Source: Panacagrimonas sp046594215
GTDB lineage: Bacteria; Pseudomonadota; Gammaproteobacteria; Nevskiales; Nevskiaceae
Reading direction: 5' to 3'
DNA: 64,000 bases
Assembly: GCA_046594215.1 (NCBI GenBank)
Contig: JBKJPX010000103.1
Location: 1 to 64,000 of the forward strand
This document shows, one piece after another, positions 55,035 through 64,000 of this stretch. A program made the position numbers and the translations under genes. Every line of letters starts with the position of its first letter. Within the stretch, counting starts at the first letter, position 1. Under the pieces are notes generated by a model. That model ran no database searches. It was not told the DNA's origin and saw nothing but the letters and a program-made list of their open reading frames with translations.

Positions 55035-56687
55035 ATGCCCGTCGTCGAGCAGCGCCGTGACGTCGGCGGCTGGGCGGTGCGGTGGAACGCCGCGCTCGCC
55101 GCGCAGGCACGGGCGAACGGCGACTGGCCCGATCGGACCGTCGCCGACTTCGCGCGCGAACGCGCCGCGCAGCATCCCGAACAGGTGCAGATCGTCGACG
55201 GCGACCGCTCGCTGAGCTGCGCCGAGCTGTTCGAAAGGGCGCGCCGTCTCGCGGGCTGGTTCCTGGCCATTGGGCTGAAGCCGGGCGAGGTGGTCTCGTT
55301 CCAGTTGCCGAACTGGTGGGAGGCCTGCGTGATCGATCTCGCCGCGTCGATGACGGGCGTGGTCACCAACCCGATCGTGCCGATCAACCGCGACGCGGAA
55401 GTGCGGTACATGCTGCAGGAGTCGCGCACGCGCGTGATGTTCGTGCCGAGCACGTTCCGCAAGTTCGACCACGCGGCGATGATGCAGCGCATCGCGGCGG
55501 ACCTGCCGGACCGACCGCGCGTCGTGCTCGTGCGAGGACAGGGCATGCACGGCGAGGCGGACTTCGACACGCTGCTCGCCGCCTCGTCGCCCGTGTCGCG
55601 CTTCGTCGCGGTGGACCCGGACGCGGTGAAGCTGCTGATGTACACCTCTGGCACCACCGGGCGGCCCAAGGGCGTTCTGCATTCGCACAACAGCTTCCAC
55701 GCCGACTCGGTGAAGCTCAAGCCGACGGTCGGCCTGGGCAAGGGCGACGTGACCTTCTGTCCGTCACCCGTGACGCACGTCAGCGGGTACCTGTGGGTGC
55801 TGAACATGCCCTGGTGCGGCGACATCCCGGCGGTGATGGTAGACACCTGGGAACCGGAGCGCGCATTCGAACTCATGCGACGCCATGCCTGCTCGTTCAT
55901 GGTCGGCGCCACGCCCTTTCTGCAGGATCTCGTGGCCGAGGCACGCCGGCGCGGCGAGACGCTGCCCGCGTTGCGTTCCTATCTCTGCGGGGGTGCCGCC
56001 GTGCCGCCGAGCCTGATCTACGAGGCGGCCGAACTGTTTCCGAACTGCCTCCCCTGGCGAACCTTCGGCGCCACCGAGGCGCCGACGATGACGGGTCCGC
56101 CGCCGTCGCGCGCCGGCCTTCGACTCGCGGCGGAAACGGACGGGCGCCTCAACCGCGCCGAGGTGCGCATCGTCGACATCGTCAGCGGCGCGCTGCTGGC
56201 TCCCGGAGAGGAGGGGGAGATCCTCGTGCGCGAACCGAGCATGGCGCTGGGCTACGCGCGTGCCGAGGACAACGAGGCCGCCTACGACGAAGACGGCTTC
56301 TTCCGCATGGGCGATCTCGGCCGGCTCGTGGAGACCGGTCACCTCATCTGCACCGGTCGCAAGAAGGACCTGATCATCCGCGCCGGCGAGAACATCAGCG
56401 CCAAGGAGATCGAAGATGTTCTCCATCGCTGCCCCAAGGTCGCGGAGTGCGCGGTGGTGTCGATGCCCAGCACACGCACGGGTGAGGCGATCTGCGCCTT
56501 CGTCGTGCCGGTGCCGGGCGCAACGCTCGACCTGCCGGAGATCGCGAAGCTGGTGCAGGACGCGCGCATGGCCACGCAGAAGACGCCGGAGCGGGTCGTG
56601 CTTGTCGCCGAGCTGCCGAAGAATCCCGCGGGCAAGGTGCGCAAGGACCTGCTGCGCCAGACCGCAAAGACTTTCGCGCAGGATTAG
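55035..56687 (+). CDS. Acyl-CoA synthetase (AMP-dependent ligase)
   Basis: 550 residues, full length. ATP/AMP-binding motif LLMYTSGTTGRPKGVLHSHN; A5-like FGATEAPTMTG; MGDLGRLVETGHLICTGRKKD; and the catalytic Lys in PKNPAGKVRKDLL. It activates a carboxylic acid to its CoA thioester. ATG 55035 follows GGAGG by 7 nt; a TTG at 55008 is less likely. It opens an operon with two acyl-CoA dehydrogenases (2-nt gap to the next gene), so its product probably enters beta-oxidation-like side-chain shortening. It resembles FadD3/FadD17-type steroid ligases only in a general way. Confidence 0.9.
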   Translation: MPVVEQRRDVGGWAVRWNAALAAQARANGDWPDRTVADFARERAAQHPEQVQIVDGDRSLSCAELFERARRLAGWFLAIGLKPGEVVSFQLPNWWEACVIDLAASMTGVVTNPIVPINRDAEVRYMLQESRTRVMFVPSTFRKFDHAAMMQRIAADLPDRPRVVLVRGQGMHGEADFDTLLAASSPVSRFVAVDPDAVKLLMYTSGTTGRPKGVLHSHNSFHADSVKLKPTVGLGKGDVTFCPSPVTHVSGYLWVLNMPWCGDIPAVMVDTWEPERAFELMRRHACSFMVGATPFLQDLVAEARRRGETLPALRSYLCGGAAVPPSLIYEAAELFPNCLPWRTFGATEAPTMTGPPPSRAGLRLAAETDGRLNRAEVRIVDIVSGALLAPGEEGEILVREPSMALGYARAEDNEAAYDEDGFFRMGDLGRLVETGHLICTGRKKDLIIRAGENISAKEIEDVLHRCPKVAECAVVSMPSTRTGEAICAFVVPVPGATLDLPEIAKLVQDARMATQKTPERVVLVAELPKNPAGKVRKDLLRQTAKTFAQD

Positions 56688-56689
56688 CG

Positions 56690-57883
56690 ATGGACTTACA
56701 GCTCCATCCCGACGACGAAGTCTTCCGCGTGCAGGTTCGCGAATTCCTGCGCCGCGAACTGCCGCTGGAACTCGCACGCCGCGAGGCGCGCGGATTTCAT
56801 CTGCCACGCGCGGACACCGCGGCCTGGCATCGACGTCTATACACCCAGGGGTGGGCCGCGCCGAACTGGCCTGTCGAGCAGGGCGGCACGGGCTGGTCGC
56901 CGATCCGCAGATATCTCTACGAACTCGAATACGGCCTGGCGAACGCGCCGGAGCTGAGCCTGATCGCGCTGTCGATGGTGGGGCCCGTCCTGTGCCGCTT
57001 CGGCTCGCCGGAACTGCAGCAGCGTTTCCTGCAACCGATCCTGCGCGGCGATCTCTGGTTCTGCCAGGGTTTCTCCGAACCTGAGGCGGGCTCGGATCTG
57101 GCGAACCTGCGCACGCGAGCCGTGCTCGACGGCGACGCCTACGTGATCACCGGCCAGAAAACCTGGACCACCTCCGGGCACGAGGCGGACTTCATGATCT
57201 GCCTGTGCCGCACGAACGCCGACGTGAAACCGCAGGCCGGGCTGTCGATGATCCTGCTGCCGATGGACGCGCCGGGCGTGCGCATCCGTCCCATCCACAC
57301 GATCGACGACGACCACACGATCAACGAAGTCTTTCTGGACGACGTGCGCGTGCCGCGCGCCAACCTCGTGGGCGAGCCCGACAGCGGCTGGACCCAGGCC
57401 AAGTTCCTGCTCGGGTTCGAGCGCACGCACAACGCTTATATCGGCATGCTGCGGCGCTACCTCGCCCGAATCCCGCGCCTGATCGAGGCCGAGTGCGCGA
57501 ACGGGCTGTCCACGGCTGCGGCCACGCAGCTTCGGCGCAAGCGGGCGCTGCTCGAGATCGACGTCGATTCGCTCGACTGGTCGGTGCTGCGCGTGCTCGC
57601 CGGAGAACCGGGCCCGATCCTCGACGCGGCGACTTCGGGCCTCAAGGTGCGCGGGTCCGAGTACCTCATGCGGGCAGCCCACCTGGAGATGGAAATCCTC
57701 GGGCCGCAGGTCGCGCCACGTTTCCAGGCGCATTCGGCGGGCGCACTGCCGGCAGGTGCCTCGGACGCCGCGCCCGGCCGGGCCACGCAGTACTTCTACT
57801 GGCGCTCTGCGACGATCTTCGGCGGCACCAACGACATCCAGCGCGGCATCATCTGGAACGCGCTCGCGCGCGGCGCATCGTGA
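56690..57883 (+). CDS. Acyl-CoA dehydrogenase (subunit 1)
   Basis: 397 residues. N-terminal DEVFRVQVREFLRRELP, the FAD/substrate segment WFCQGFSEPEAGSDLANLRT, GQKTWTTSGHEADFMICL, and C-terminal FYWRSATIFGGTNDIQRGII (flavin-binding). It starts 2 nt after the ligase stop and is followed by a second, shorter dehydrogenase. Two adjoining dehydrogenase genes are typical of heterotetrameric (alpha2beta2) steroid-type dehydrogenases such as FadE28-FadE29; this is inferred from context. It introduces the alpha-beta double bond in an acyl-CoA. Confidence 0.9.
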   Translation: MDLQLHPDDEVFRVQVREFLRRELPLELARREARGFHLPRADTAAWHRRLYTQGWAAPNWPVEQGGTGWSPIRRYLYELEYGLANAPELSLIALSMVGPVLCRFGSPELQQRFLQPILRGDLWFCQGFSEPEAGSDLANLRTRAVLDGDAYVITGQKTWTTSGHEADFMICLCRTNADVKPQAGLSMILLPMDAPGVRIRPIHTIDDDHTINEVFLDDVRVPRANLVGEPDSGWTQAKFLLGFERTHNAYIGMLRRYLARIPRLIEAECANGLSTAAATQLRRKRALLEIDVDSLDWSVLRVLAGEPGPILDAATSGLKVRGSEYLMRAAHLEMEILGPQVAPRFQAHSAGALPAGASDAAPGRATQYFYWRSATIFGGTNDIQRGIIWNALARGAS

Positions 57884-57929
57884 GCCGCGCCATCCATATC
57901 CATTCTTCGCGCCGGCGCCGGAGGTCCTC

Positions 57930-59021
57930 GTGGATTTCCGGCTGAGCGACGAGCAGCAGATGCTGCGAGACAGCGCGCGTCGTTGCCTGAGCGAACTCGC
58001 GAAAACGATGCCGTCGCCGAAGCGCTGGCGCCACTTTGCGGACCTGGGCTGGACCGCGATGGCGGTGCCCGAAGCCGCCGGGGGCCTGGGCTCCTCGATT
58101 GCCGATCTCGCCGTGCTCGCCGAGGAATTCGGGCGCGCGCTGGAGCCGGAATCCCTCGTGGCGGGCGCGATGTTGCCGGCCGCGGTCCTCGGGATGGCCG
58201 GCGCGGGTGCGGGGTCGCTGCTTTCGGAGATCGCAACGGGGGAGACCCGGGCGGCGCTGGCGGTCTATGAGCCTCAGCGGCGTTATTCCTTGCAGCCGGC
58301 CCTGCGCGCGACGCAGCAGTCCGAATCCTCCTTCTGCCTGGAGGGACGAAAGCTGCTCGTCGTCTCGGGCGCGCAGGCGGACCGCCTCGTCGTGTCGGCT
58401 AGCCTCGCGCGCGCGGGCGCCGCGCAGGAACCGGCCCTGTTCGTGGTCGACGCGACGGCGCGCGGACTGGGCCGTACGGCCTACGAAACCCTGGACGGCC
58501 GCGCCTGCGCGGACTTCGAGTTCGACGGGGTCGTCGCGACCGACCTGCTGCTCTGCGGCGCCAGTGTGCCGGCCCTGGTCGAGGACGCGCTCGACCGTGC
58601 CGTGATCAGTCAGTGCGCCGAACTCGTCGGCGGCATGGACCGCTGTATCGAGCTGACGGTCGAACACCTCAAGACGCGCCGCCAGTTTGGTCGCCCCCTT
58701 GCCGATTTACAGGCGCTTCAGCACGCGGTCGCGGAGCTGTTCATGGATGCCTACGCGGCCCGCTCGATCCTCTACCGCGCGATCGGCAGCGCCGACGCGT
58801 CGCGCGCAGAGCGCCAGCAGGCGGTGTCCGGCTGCAAGATCAAGGTCGTGGAATGCGCGACGCGCGTGGCGGGTGCGGCGGTCCACCTGCACGGCGGGAT
58901 CGGCGTGAGCACCGAGTACGCGGTGGGGCACTACCTGCGTCGCGCGATCGTGGCCGAGCGCCTGTACGGCGACCTCGAGCATCACCTGAAGCGCCGGCTC
59001 GAACCCGGGGGCGTGGCCTGA
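57930..59021 (+). CDS. Acyl-CoA dehydrogenase-like (subunit 2)
   Basis: 363 residues. VDFRLSDEQQMLRDSARRCL at the start; C-terminal RRQFGRPLADLQALQHAVAE and HLHGGIGVSTEYAVGHYLRR as in the family. The middle (residues about 100-220) is divergent and lacks the usual FAD-contact segment of subunit 1, as expected of the partner subunit in heteromeric steroid-type dehydrogenases. The GTG at 57930, with GGAGG 5 nt upstream, was chosen over longer frames starting inside the preceding gene. Confidence 0.87.
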   Translation: MDFRLSDEQQMLRDSARRCLSELAKTMPSPKRWRHFADLGWTAMAVPEAAGGLGSSIADLAVLAEEFGRALEPESLVAGAMLPAAVLGMAGAGAGSLLSEIATGETRAALAVYEPQRRYSLQPALRATQQSESSFCLEGRKLLVVSGAQADRLVVSASLARAGAAQEPALFVVDATARGLGRTAYETLDGRACADFEFDGVVATDLLLCGASVPALVEDALDRAVISQCAELVGGMDRCIELTVEHLKTRRQFGRPLADLQALQHAVAELFMDAYAARSILYRAIGSADASRAERQQAVSGCKIKVVECATRVAGAAVHLHGGIGVSTEYAVGHYLRRAIVAERLYGDLEHHLKRRLEPGGVA

Positions 59022-59133
59022 GGAAGGCGTCGCTTGGGGTTGCGCTTCTGTCGTCTCCGATCAAGACGGTCCGCGACCCGAGGCCTAGGCTGCCGGGAAG
59101 GGTCGACACATACGACACCGCGAGGAGAGGGGC

Positions 59134-60498
59134 ATGACCGGTTCAAGGCCGTCATTTGCACCAGACGAAGTCCGCGACGACTTCGTCCCCAAGGAGGTCT
59201 ACTTCAGCCCGGAGTTCGCGGCGCTGGAGGCCGAGCACCTGTGGCCCCACGTCTGGCAGCTCGCCTGCCGGCTCGAGGAGATCCCCGAGGTCGGCGACTA
59301 CGTCACCTACGACATCCTCGACGACTCGATCATCGTCGTCCGCAACAGCGATACCACGGTCAAGGCCTACCACAACGCCTGCCCGCATCGCGGACGCCGC
59401 CTCACCGACGGCTGTGGGCACGTGCAGAAGAACTTCGTCTGCCGCTTCCACGGCTGGCAATACGATGTGAACGGCGCGAACACCAAGGTCGTCGATCGCG
59501 ACGACTGGGGTGGCGGCCTCAAGGACGAGGACATCCGGCTGCGCGAGGTGAAGAGCGGAACCTGGGGCGGTTTCGTGTTCATCAACATGGACGCGGCCTG
59601 TGAACCGCTCGAGAAGTTCCTCGAACCGCTCGACGAGTACTGCGGCAGGTTCGAGTTCGAGAAGCTGCGCTTCCGCTGGTACAAGACCACGATCCTTCCC
59701 TGCAACTGGAAGGTGATGCTGGAGTTCTTCAACGAGTTCTACCACGTGCAGCAGGCGCACCAGCAGCTGCTGCCTTTCAGCAACGACTACTCGAACAGCG
59801 GCGGCTTCGGGCGCCACGGTGCGATGTGGTACCCCCCCAGCGGAGCGTTCCCCCTGAGCCGCTCGCCGCGCCTCCCCCCCAAGGACGAGCCGGACTACCG
59901 CAACTTCGTGCTCGACTTCGTGGAGATCTTCAACCGCGACCTCAAGGCGATGGTTACCGAGCGCAACTACCTGGCGGCGCAGCGCCTGCGCACGGAAGTG
60001 GCGGCCGATGCGCCGCCGCTGGAAGTGATCACGAAGTGGGTGCAGTTCCAGATCGAGGCGGCGCACGCGGATGGATCGGGCTGGCCCGAGGGCCTGACGC
60101 CGGAATACATCGACCGCTCGAAGCTCGACTGGCACGTCTTTCCCAACACGATCTTCCTGCACGGCTTCGTCGACGGCGTGCTCTGGTACCGCGCGAGGCC
60201 CAACGGCGAGGATCCCGAGAGTTGCATCTTCGACGTGTGGTCGCTGCAGCGCTATGGCCCCGGCAAGGCGCCGCCGCTCAAGCGGGAGTTCTACGAGAAC
60301 TGGGAGGATGGCGACTTCCCGCTGATCTTCACGCAGGATTTCGCCAACACGGCGGGCGTGCAGAAGGGTTTGAAGTCGCGTGGCTTCCACGGTTCGCGAA
60401 CCAACCCGGTGCAGGAGCGCGCGCTCGTCAATTTCCATCGCCGGCTGCGCGAGTTCCTGCGCGATCCCGGTGAAGGCTCGAAAGGACGCCTGCCATGA
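59134..60498 (+). CDS. Rieske-type aromatic-ring/steroid oxygenase, alpha subunit
   Basis: 454 residues. The Rieske cluster ligands are CPHRG (Cys-x-His) and CRFHGW (Cys-x-x-His), 20 residues apart. The mononuclear iron site includes FFNEFYHVQQAHQQ with His-x4-His. It would insert oxygen using electrons from a ferredoxin. ATG 59134 is preceded by GAGGAGAGGGG. The four-base ATGA overlap with the P450 gene shows tight coupling. Single-component oxygenases of this shape occur in terpenoid and steroid catabolism; the substrate is unknown. Confidence 0.9.
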   Translation: MTGSRPSFAPDEVRDDFVPKEVYFSPEFAALEAEHLWPHVWQLACRLEEIPEVGDYVTYDILDDSIIVVRNSDTTVKAYHNACPHRGRRLTDGCGHVQKNFVCRFHGWQYDVNGANTKVVDRDDWGGGLKDEDIRLREVKSGTWGGFVFINMDAACEPLEKFLEPLDEYCGRFEFEKLRFRWYKTTILPCNWKVMLEFFNEFYHVQQAHQQLLPFSNDYSNSGGFGRHGAMWYPPSGAFPLSRSPRLPPKDEPDYRNFVLDFVEIFNRDLKAMVTERNYLAAQRLRTEVAADAPPLEVITKWVQFQIEAAHADGSGWPEGLTPEYIDRSKLDWHVFPNTIFLHGFVDGVLWYRARPNGEDPESCIFDVWSLQRYGPGKAPPLKREFYENWEDGDFPLIFTQDFANTAGVQKGLKSRGFHGSRTNPVQERALVNFHRRLREFLRDPGEGSKGRLP

Positions 60499-61733
60499 AA
60501 GCCTCCGAGATCAGCTTCATGGATCCGCAGATCCAGAAGTGCCCGTTCGAGGCCTACAAGGTCGTGCGCGAGGCCGGGCCGGTCTTCGTGGACCCGGCGA
60601 CGGGCTGGTTCGTGATCAGCGACTACGAGCTCGTGCGCAAGCTCACGGCCGACGCGGAGAACCTGTCGAGCTTCACCGGCATCCTGATGTGCAAGCAGAA
60701 GTCCGCGGTGCAGGACAAGATCGACCACATCTACGAGGAAGAGGGCTATCCGCCGATCCCGCTGCTGGTCGTGGGCGATCCGCCGGATCACCGCTTCCAC
60801 CGCTCGCTCGTCGACAAGGCGTTTACGCCTGCGCGCGTCAGGATGATGGAGGCCTATCTCGAGGGCGTGGTCGACGAGGTCATCGACCAGCTCATCGACA
60901 AGCCCGAGGTGGAGTTCCGCGCCGACTTCGCGACGATCATCCCGCAGGCCGTGATCGCCGACCAGCTCGGCATGCCCCGCTCGGATCTTCCGCGTCTGAA
61001 GCGCTGGACGGATGCCGTCGTGTCCAACCAGGACCAGTCGAACAGCCCGGAGCGCCAGTTCGAGCTCGCCCACATCATCTGCGAGCTGCATCGCTACGCG
61101 GTGGCGAAGATCGAGGAATATCGCAAGTCGCCGCGCGAGTGCCTGCTCAGCGACTTCGCCAACGCCAGTGTCGACGGCCGCATGCTGACGATGCAGGAAG
61201 CCGCCGCGTTGTGCGAGCAGGTCATGGCGGGCGGCAACGATTCCAGCGCCAACGCCATCCTCAACGCACTCGTGCGACTGATCGAGCAACCCGAACTGCA
61301 GGACCGGCTGCGCGACGATCCGACGCTGATCAACACGTTCGTCGAGGAGGTGCTGCGGCTCGACGCGCCCGTCCAGGGCCTGTTTCGCGAGCCCAAGCAG
61401 GACATGGAAATCGGTGGCGTGAAGATTCCCAAGGGTTCGGTCGTGGTGCTCAAGTGGGGCTCGGCCAACCGTGACCCCGCCCAGTTCGCAGAGCCGGATC
61501 GCATCGACCTGAAGCGCGCCAATGCGAGTCGGCACATGACGTTCGGCTTCGGCCCGCATGTCTGTGTCGGCAACCAGCTCGCGCGGGGCGAAATGCGCAT
61601 CTCGATCTCCAAGCTGCTCGCCCGAACGCGCAGGCTTCGTTTCACGCGCGGCGCCGAGGACAGCGTCGTGCGGGATCCCCATTTCTTCGTGTACGGGCCG
61701 CGTGCCGTGTACGCGAGCTTCGACAAGGCTTAA
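60495..61733 (+). CDS. Cytochrome P450
   Basis: 412 residues, soluble bacterial type. Haem motif TFGFGPHVCVGNQLARGE (FGxGxHxCxG with the Cys ligand), ExxR in EEVLR, and the I-helix AGGNDSSANAI. The acid-alcohol pair is Asp-Ser rather than the usual Asp/Glu-Thr. The Asn before the acid recalls the CYP125/CYP142 NETT type of steroid hydroxylases, so an omega-hydroxylase of a bulky side chain is possible (inference). It overlaps the Rieske gene by ATGA and is 4 nt from the SDR. Redox partners: the reductase at 45481 and an unseen ferredoxin. Confidence 0.9.
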   Translation: MKASEISFMDPQIQKCPFEAYKVVREAGPVFVDPATGWFVISDYELVRKLTADAENLSSFTGILMCKQKSAVQDKIDHIYEEEGYPPIPLLVVGDPPDHRFHRSLVDKAFTPARVRMMEAYLEGVVDEVIDQLIDKPEVEFRADFATIIPQAVIADQLGMPRSDLPRLKRWTDAVVSNQDQSNSPERQFELAHIICELHRYAVAKIEEYRKSPRECLLSDFANASVDGRMLTMQEAAALCEQVMAGGNDSSANAILNALVRLIEQPELQDRLRDDPTLINTFVEEVLRLDAPVQGLFREPKQDMEIGGVKIPKGSVVVLKWGSANRDPAQFAEPDRIDLKRANASRHMTFGFGPHVCVGNQLARGEMRISISKLLARTRRLRFTRGAEDSVVRDPHFFVYGPRAVYASFDKA

Positions 61734-61737
61734 GCCC

Positions 61738-62499
61738 ATGGCCCGCCTCTTCGACGGCAAGGTCGTGATCGTCACCGGCGCCGGTGGCGCCATCGGCCGC
61801 GCGGCGGCGCTGGGCTTTGCGGCCGAGGGCGCAAAGGTCGGCGTGTCCGACATCAACGGCGACAGCGGCGCCGAGACCGTGAAGCTCATCGAGCGCGCGG
61901 GCGAGGAGGCGTTGCTGATCGTGGGCGACGTGTCGCTCGATGCCGACGTGAAGGCGCTCGTGGACCGCACCGTCGCACGCTTCGGCGGTCTGGACTGCGC
62001 TTTCAACAACGCCGGCATCACGAGCCCGGACGACGGCAAGTGGGACGAGGCCGTGTTCCGCCGCATCCTGGACGTGAACCTCACCAGCCAGATGCTGTGC
62101 ATGAAGCATCAGATCCCGCACATGATCGAGCGCGGCAAGGGCTCGATCGTGAACATGTCCTCGATCATGGGCGTGATCAGTTCGCGCGAGCCGATCCAGC
62201 TGGGCTACACCGCGAGCAAGCACGCCGTGATCGGCCTGACGAAAGCCGCCGCGTTGCAGAACGCGCGGCACAACATCCGCGTCAACGCGCTGTGCCCGGG
62301 GGTCACGCGCAGCGCAATGGTGGAGGCCGCGATGGCGATGAGCGACGCCATCCGCGAGCACCTGTCGAACTATGCGCCGCTCAGGGGCGTGGCCGAGCCC
62401 TCGGAGATCGCGGAGTGCGCGATCTGGCTGTGCTCGGACAAGTCGAGTTTCGTGACCGGGCACGCGCTGGTCGCGGACGGGGCCTACACGGTGCAGTGA
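61738..62499 (+). CDS. Short-chain dehydrogenase/reductase
   Basis: 253 residues, classical SDR. VVIVTGAGGAIGRAAALGF (TGxxxGxG), DVSLDADV, FNNAGIT (NNAG), NMSSIMG (catalytic Ser), YTASKHAVIG (YxxxK), and GALVADG-type ending GHALVADGAYTVQ. It probably oxidises the alcohol made by the P450. ATG 61738 is 4 nt after the P450 stop; longer frames lie inside the P450 gene. Confidence 0.92.
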   Translation: MARLFDGKVVIVTGAGGAIGRAAALGFAAEGAKVGVSDINGDSGAETVKLIERAGEEALLIVGDVSLDADVKALVDRTVARFGGLDCAFNNAGITSPDDGKWDEAVFRRILDVNLTSQMLCMKHQIPHMIERGKGSIVNMSSIMGVISSREPIQLGYTASKHAVIGLTKAAALQNARHNIRVNALCPGVTRSAMVEAAMAMSDAIREHLSNYAPLRGVAEPSEIAECAIWLCSDKSSFVTGHALVADGAYTVQ

Positions 62500-62576
62500 T
62501 CGAGGGCGTTGCTTTTGGGGTTCGCAGCCGGGTCGAAGAACCAGGGCGCGTATCGAATATCAGGAGGAGGAGAACG

Positions 62577-64000
62577 ATGAACAAGCACTTCGCGGCGCTG
62601 AAGGGACTTGCGCTGCTGGCCGTGCCCCTGGCGCTGGCCGCACAGGAGCCGGCGGCGGAACCCAATCCGGAGGGGACGGCGCCGACCGCGGAGATCGCCG
62701 CGCCTGCGGCGGATGCGAGCCCCACGCCCGAGCTGGTGCCAACGATCCCGGTTGCCGATACGCGGGTCCCGCAGGAAAAGCCGAAGGTCGAAGAACCGGC
62801 GGCGCCCGGCGAGGGAATCCAGGAAATCATCGTCACCGCGCAGAAGCGCTCGCAGCGCATCGACGAGGTGCCCATTGCGATCAGCGCGTTCAACGGCGAT
62901 CAGCTCAACGACCTGGGCGTGACCGATACACGCGACCTGAGCCGACTCGTCCCGGGCTTCAACGCCAACGAAAGCGGGCGCGGCAGCACGCTGTTCACGC
63001 TGCGCGGTGTGGGCTTCACCGACACGACGTATACCGCGACGAACACGGTCGGCACCTACATCGACGAGGTCAACCTGCCGTTCTCGGTAATGACGCGCGG
63101 CGCCAATCTCGACATCGAGCGCGTCGAGGTGCTCAAGGGCCCGCAGGGCACGCTCTACGGCCGCAACACCACCGGCGGCCTGATCAATTACATCGCCAAG
63201 GCGCCCACCGACAGCTTCGAGGCCGGCACGATCACGAGCTTCAGTCGCTTCGAGACGCTGGAGTCCGAGAACTTCATCAGCGGTCCCTTGTTCGACAGCC
63301 TCAAGGGCCGTCTCGCGTTCAAGATCGTGGACTCCTCGAAGGGCTGGCAGAAGAGCAACACACGGCCCGGTGACACCCTCGGCGAGCAGAAGAAGCTGTC
63401 CGGGCGCGGATCGCTGGACTGGGAACCGACCGACGACCTGACGGTGAAATTCCGCATCGAGGGCTGGACCGACAAGAGCGATCCAACAGCCCCGCAGGTT
63501 GTCGGCATCATCCCTGGCAATCCCTTCATCGGTTCGGCAGGCCTCAATCCCGCCGTCGCCAATTACCCCTACGTGTCGAGAAACCACGCCAACCCGCGCG
63601 TCGCGGACTGGCCGACGATGGGTGCGACGGGCGACTTCCCCGGCAAGCTCGACGACAGCTTCCTCATGGAGTCCGCAAAAGCCATCTGGAAGCTCAACGA
63701 CACGATGGCCTGGACCACGATCGTGTCCAACCTCAAGAGCGAGTCCCACGACAGCCCGCAGCTGCAGGGCTTCAACGTGACCGAGACCGACCTGCTGACG
63801 ACCGCGCAGATCAAGTCGCACGCGCTCGAGACGCGCCTGTCCGACCTGTGGTTCGACGGTCGCTTCAGCTGGAGCCTGGGCGTCAATCTCAGCCGCGACA
63901 AGGCCTTCGAAGAGGAGCTGGCGGACACCACCAACGCCGGTGCGCTGTTCGCGGTCGGCAATCTCTCCGGACAGACTGCTGTCATCGCCGCGCAGCTGCC
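62577..64000 (+). CDS. TonB-dependent outer-membrane receptor (partial)
   Basis: The frame runs from ATG 62577 to the window edge (474 codons visible) without a stop. A signal peptide (MNKHFAALKGLALLAVPLALA) is followed by a Pro/Ala/Glu-rich linker of about 60 residues, a TonB box (EIIVTAQKRSQ, near residue 90), and a plug domain with SRLVPGFNANESGRGS, ERVEVLKGPQGTLYGRNTT and GGLINYI; the beta-barrel starts about residue 210. GGAGGAGGAGA lies 4-5 nt before the start. It is the presumed uptake channel for the substrate of the upstream catabolic genes. The C-terminal barrel is outside the window. Confidence 0.9.
   Translation, partial: MNKHFAALKGLALLAVPLALAAQEPAAEPNPEGTAPTAEIAAPAADASPTPELVPTIPVADTRVPQEKPKVEEPAAPGEGIQEIIVTAQKRSQRIDEVPIAISAFNGDQLNDLGVTDTRDLSRLVPGFNANESGRGSTLFTLRGVGFTDTTYTATNTVGTYIDEVNLPFSVMTRGANLDIERVEVLKGPQGTLYGRNTTGGLINYIAKAPTDSFEAGTITSFSRFETLESENFISGPLFDSLKGRLAFKIVDSSKGWQKSNTRPGDTLGEQKKLSGRGSLDWEPTDDLTVKFRIEGWTDKSDPTAPQVVGIIPGNPFIGSAGLNPAVANYPYVSRNHANPRVADWPTMGATGDFPGKLDDSFLMESAKAIWKLNDTMAWTTIVSNLKSESHDSPQLQGFNVTETDLLTTAQIKSHALETRLSDLWFDGRFSWSLGVNLSRDKAFEEELADTTNAGALFAVGNLSGQTAVIAAQL

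Overview
The window is GC-rich, gene-dense chromosomal DNA from a Gammaproteobacterium. The order cmk, rpsA, ihfB, lapA, lapB and the presence of RlmA, YaeQ and PbpC fit that class. The large acyl-CoA/P450/Rieske/TonB catabolic cluster suggests an environmental, steroid- or terpenoid-degrading lineage such as Nevskiales/Steroidobacterales or a xanthomonad relative; the lineage is an inference from gene content.

Region 1 (1-6800): the tail of an EAL-like protein; a signalling trio made of a three-PAS histidine kinase, a stand-alone receiver, and a REC-PAS-PAS-GAF-GGDEF-EAL protein whose GGDEF site is broken but whose EAL site looks intact; then a VapBC-type toxin-antitoxin pair.

Region 2 (6812-13744): serC, serA, pheA, hisC, tyrA, aroA, all on the plus strand. 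This is the serine/aromatic half of the gammaproteobacterial 'mixed-function supraoperon'. Its usual continuation (cmk, rpsA, ihfB, lapA, lapB) resumes only at 25124.

Region 3 (13745-25123): an insertion of about 11.4 kb in that supraoperon. It holds a PEtN-transferase-like membrane protein, an ATP-grasp protein, a Wzx-like flippase, a GT2 glycosyltransferase and an acyltransferase-3 (cell-surface functions), then an extended SDR, a Baeyer-Villiger-type monooxygenase and a divergent AraC-family regulator with a tandem 21-bp repeat between them.

Region 4 (25124-31662): cmk, rpsA, ihfB, lapA, lapB and a DsbA-family protein. Between rpsA and ihfB lies a 1.2-kb lower-GC segment carrying small unknown genes. 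It is bounded by two copies of the rpsA 3' end: the present one and an orphan copy next to the older terminator. This looks like an element that integrated into, and rebuilt, the end of rpsA.

Region 5 (31844-43475): a bacterial alpha-2-macroglobulin and its penicillin-binding partner PbpC, an aldehyde dehydrogenase, an HSL-type esterase and RlmA. A B12-binding radical SAM gene converges on RlmA.

Region 6 (45481-64000): a catabolic region with a ferredoxin reductase, ChrA, a double CaiB/BaiF CoA-transferase, a YaeQ protein, an acyl-CoA ligase, two acyl-CoA dehydrogenases, a Rieske oxygenase, a cytochrome P450, an SDR and a TonB receptor that runs off the end. A SnoaL-like protein and an AraC-type regulator accompany them. 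Two genes here are 5'-truncated remnants (an amidohydrolase and an acyl-CoA synthetase), a sign of recent rearrangement. Together the products could take up a hydrophobic substrate, hydroxylate it, activate it as a CoA ester and shorten its side chain. The actual substrate cannot be read from the sequence.
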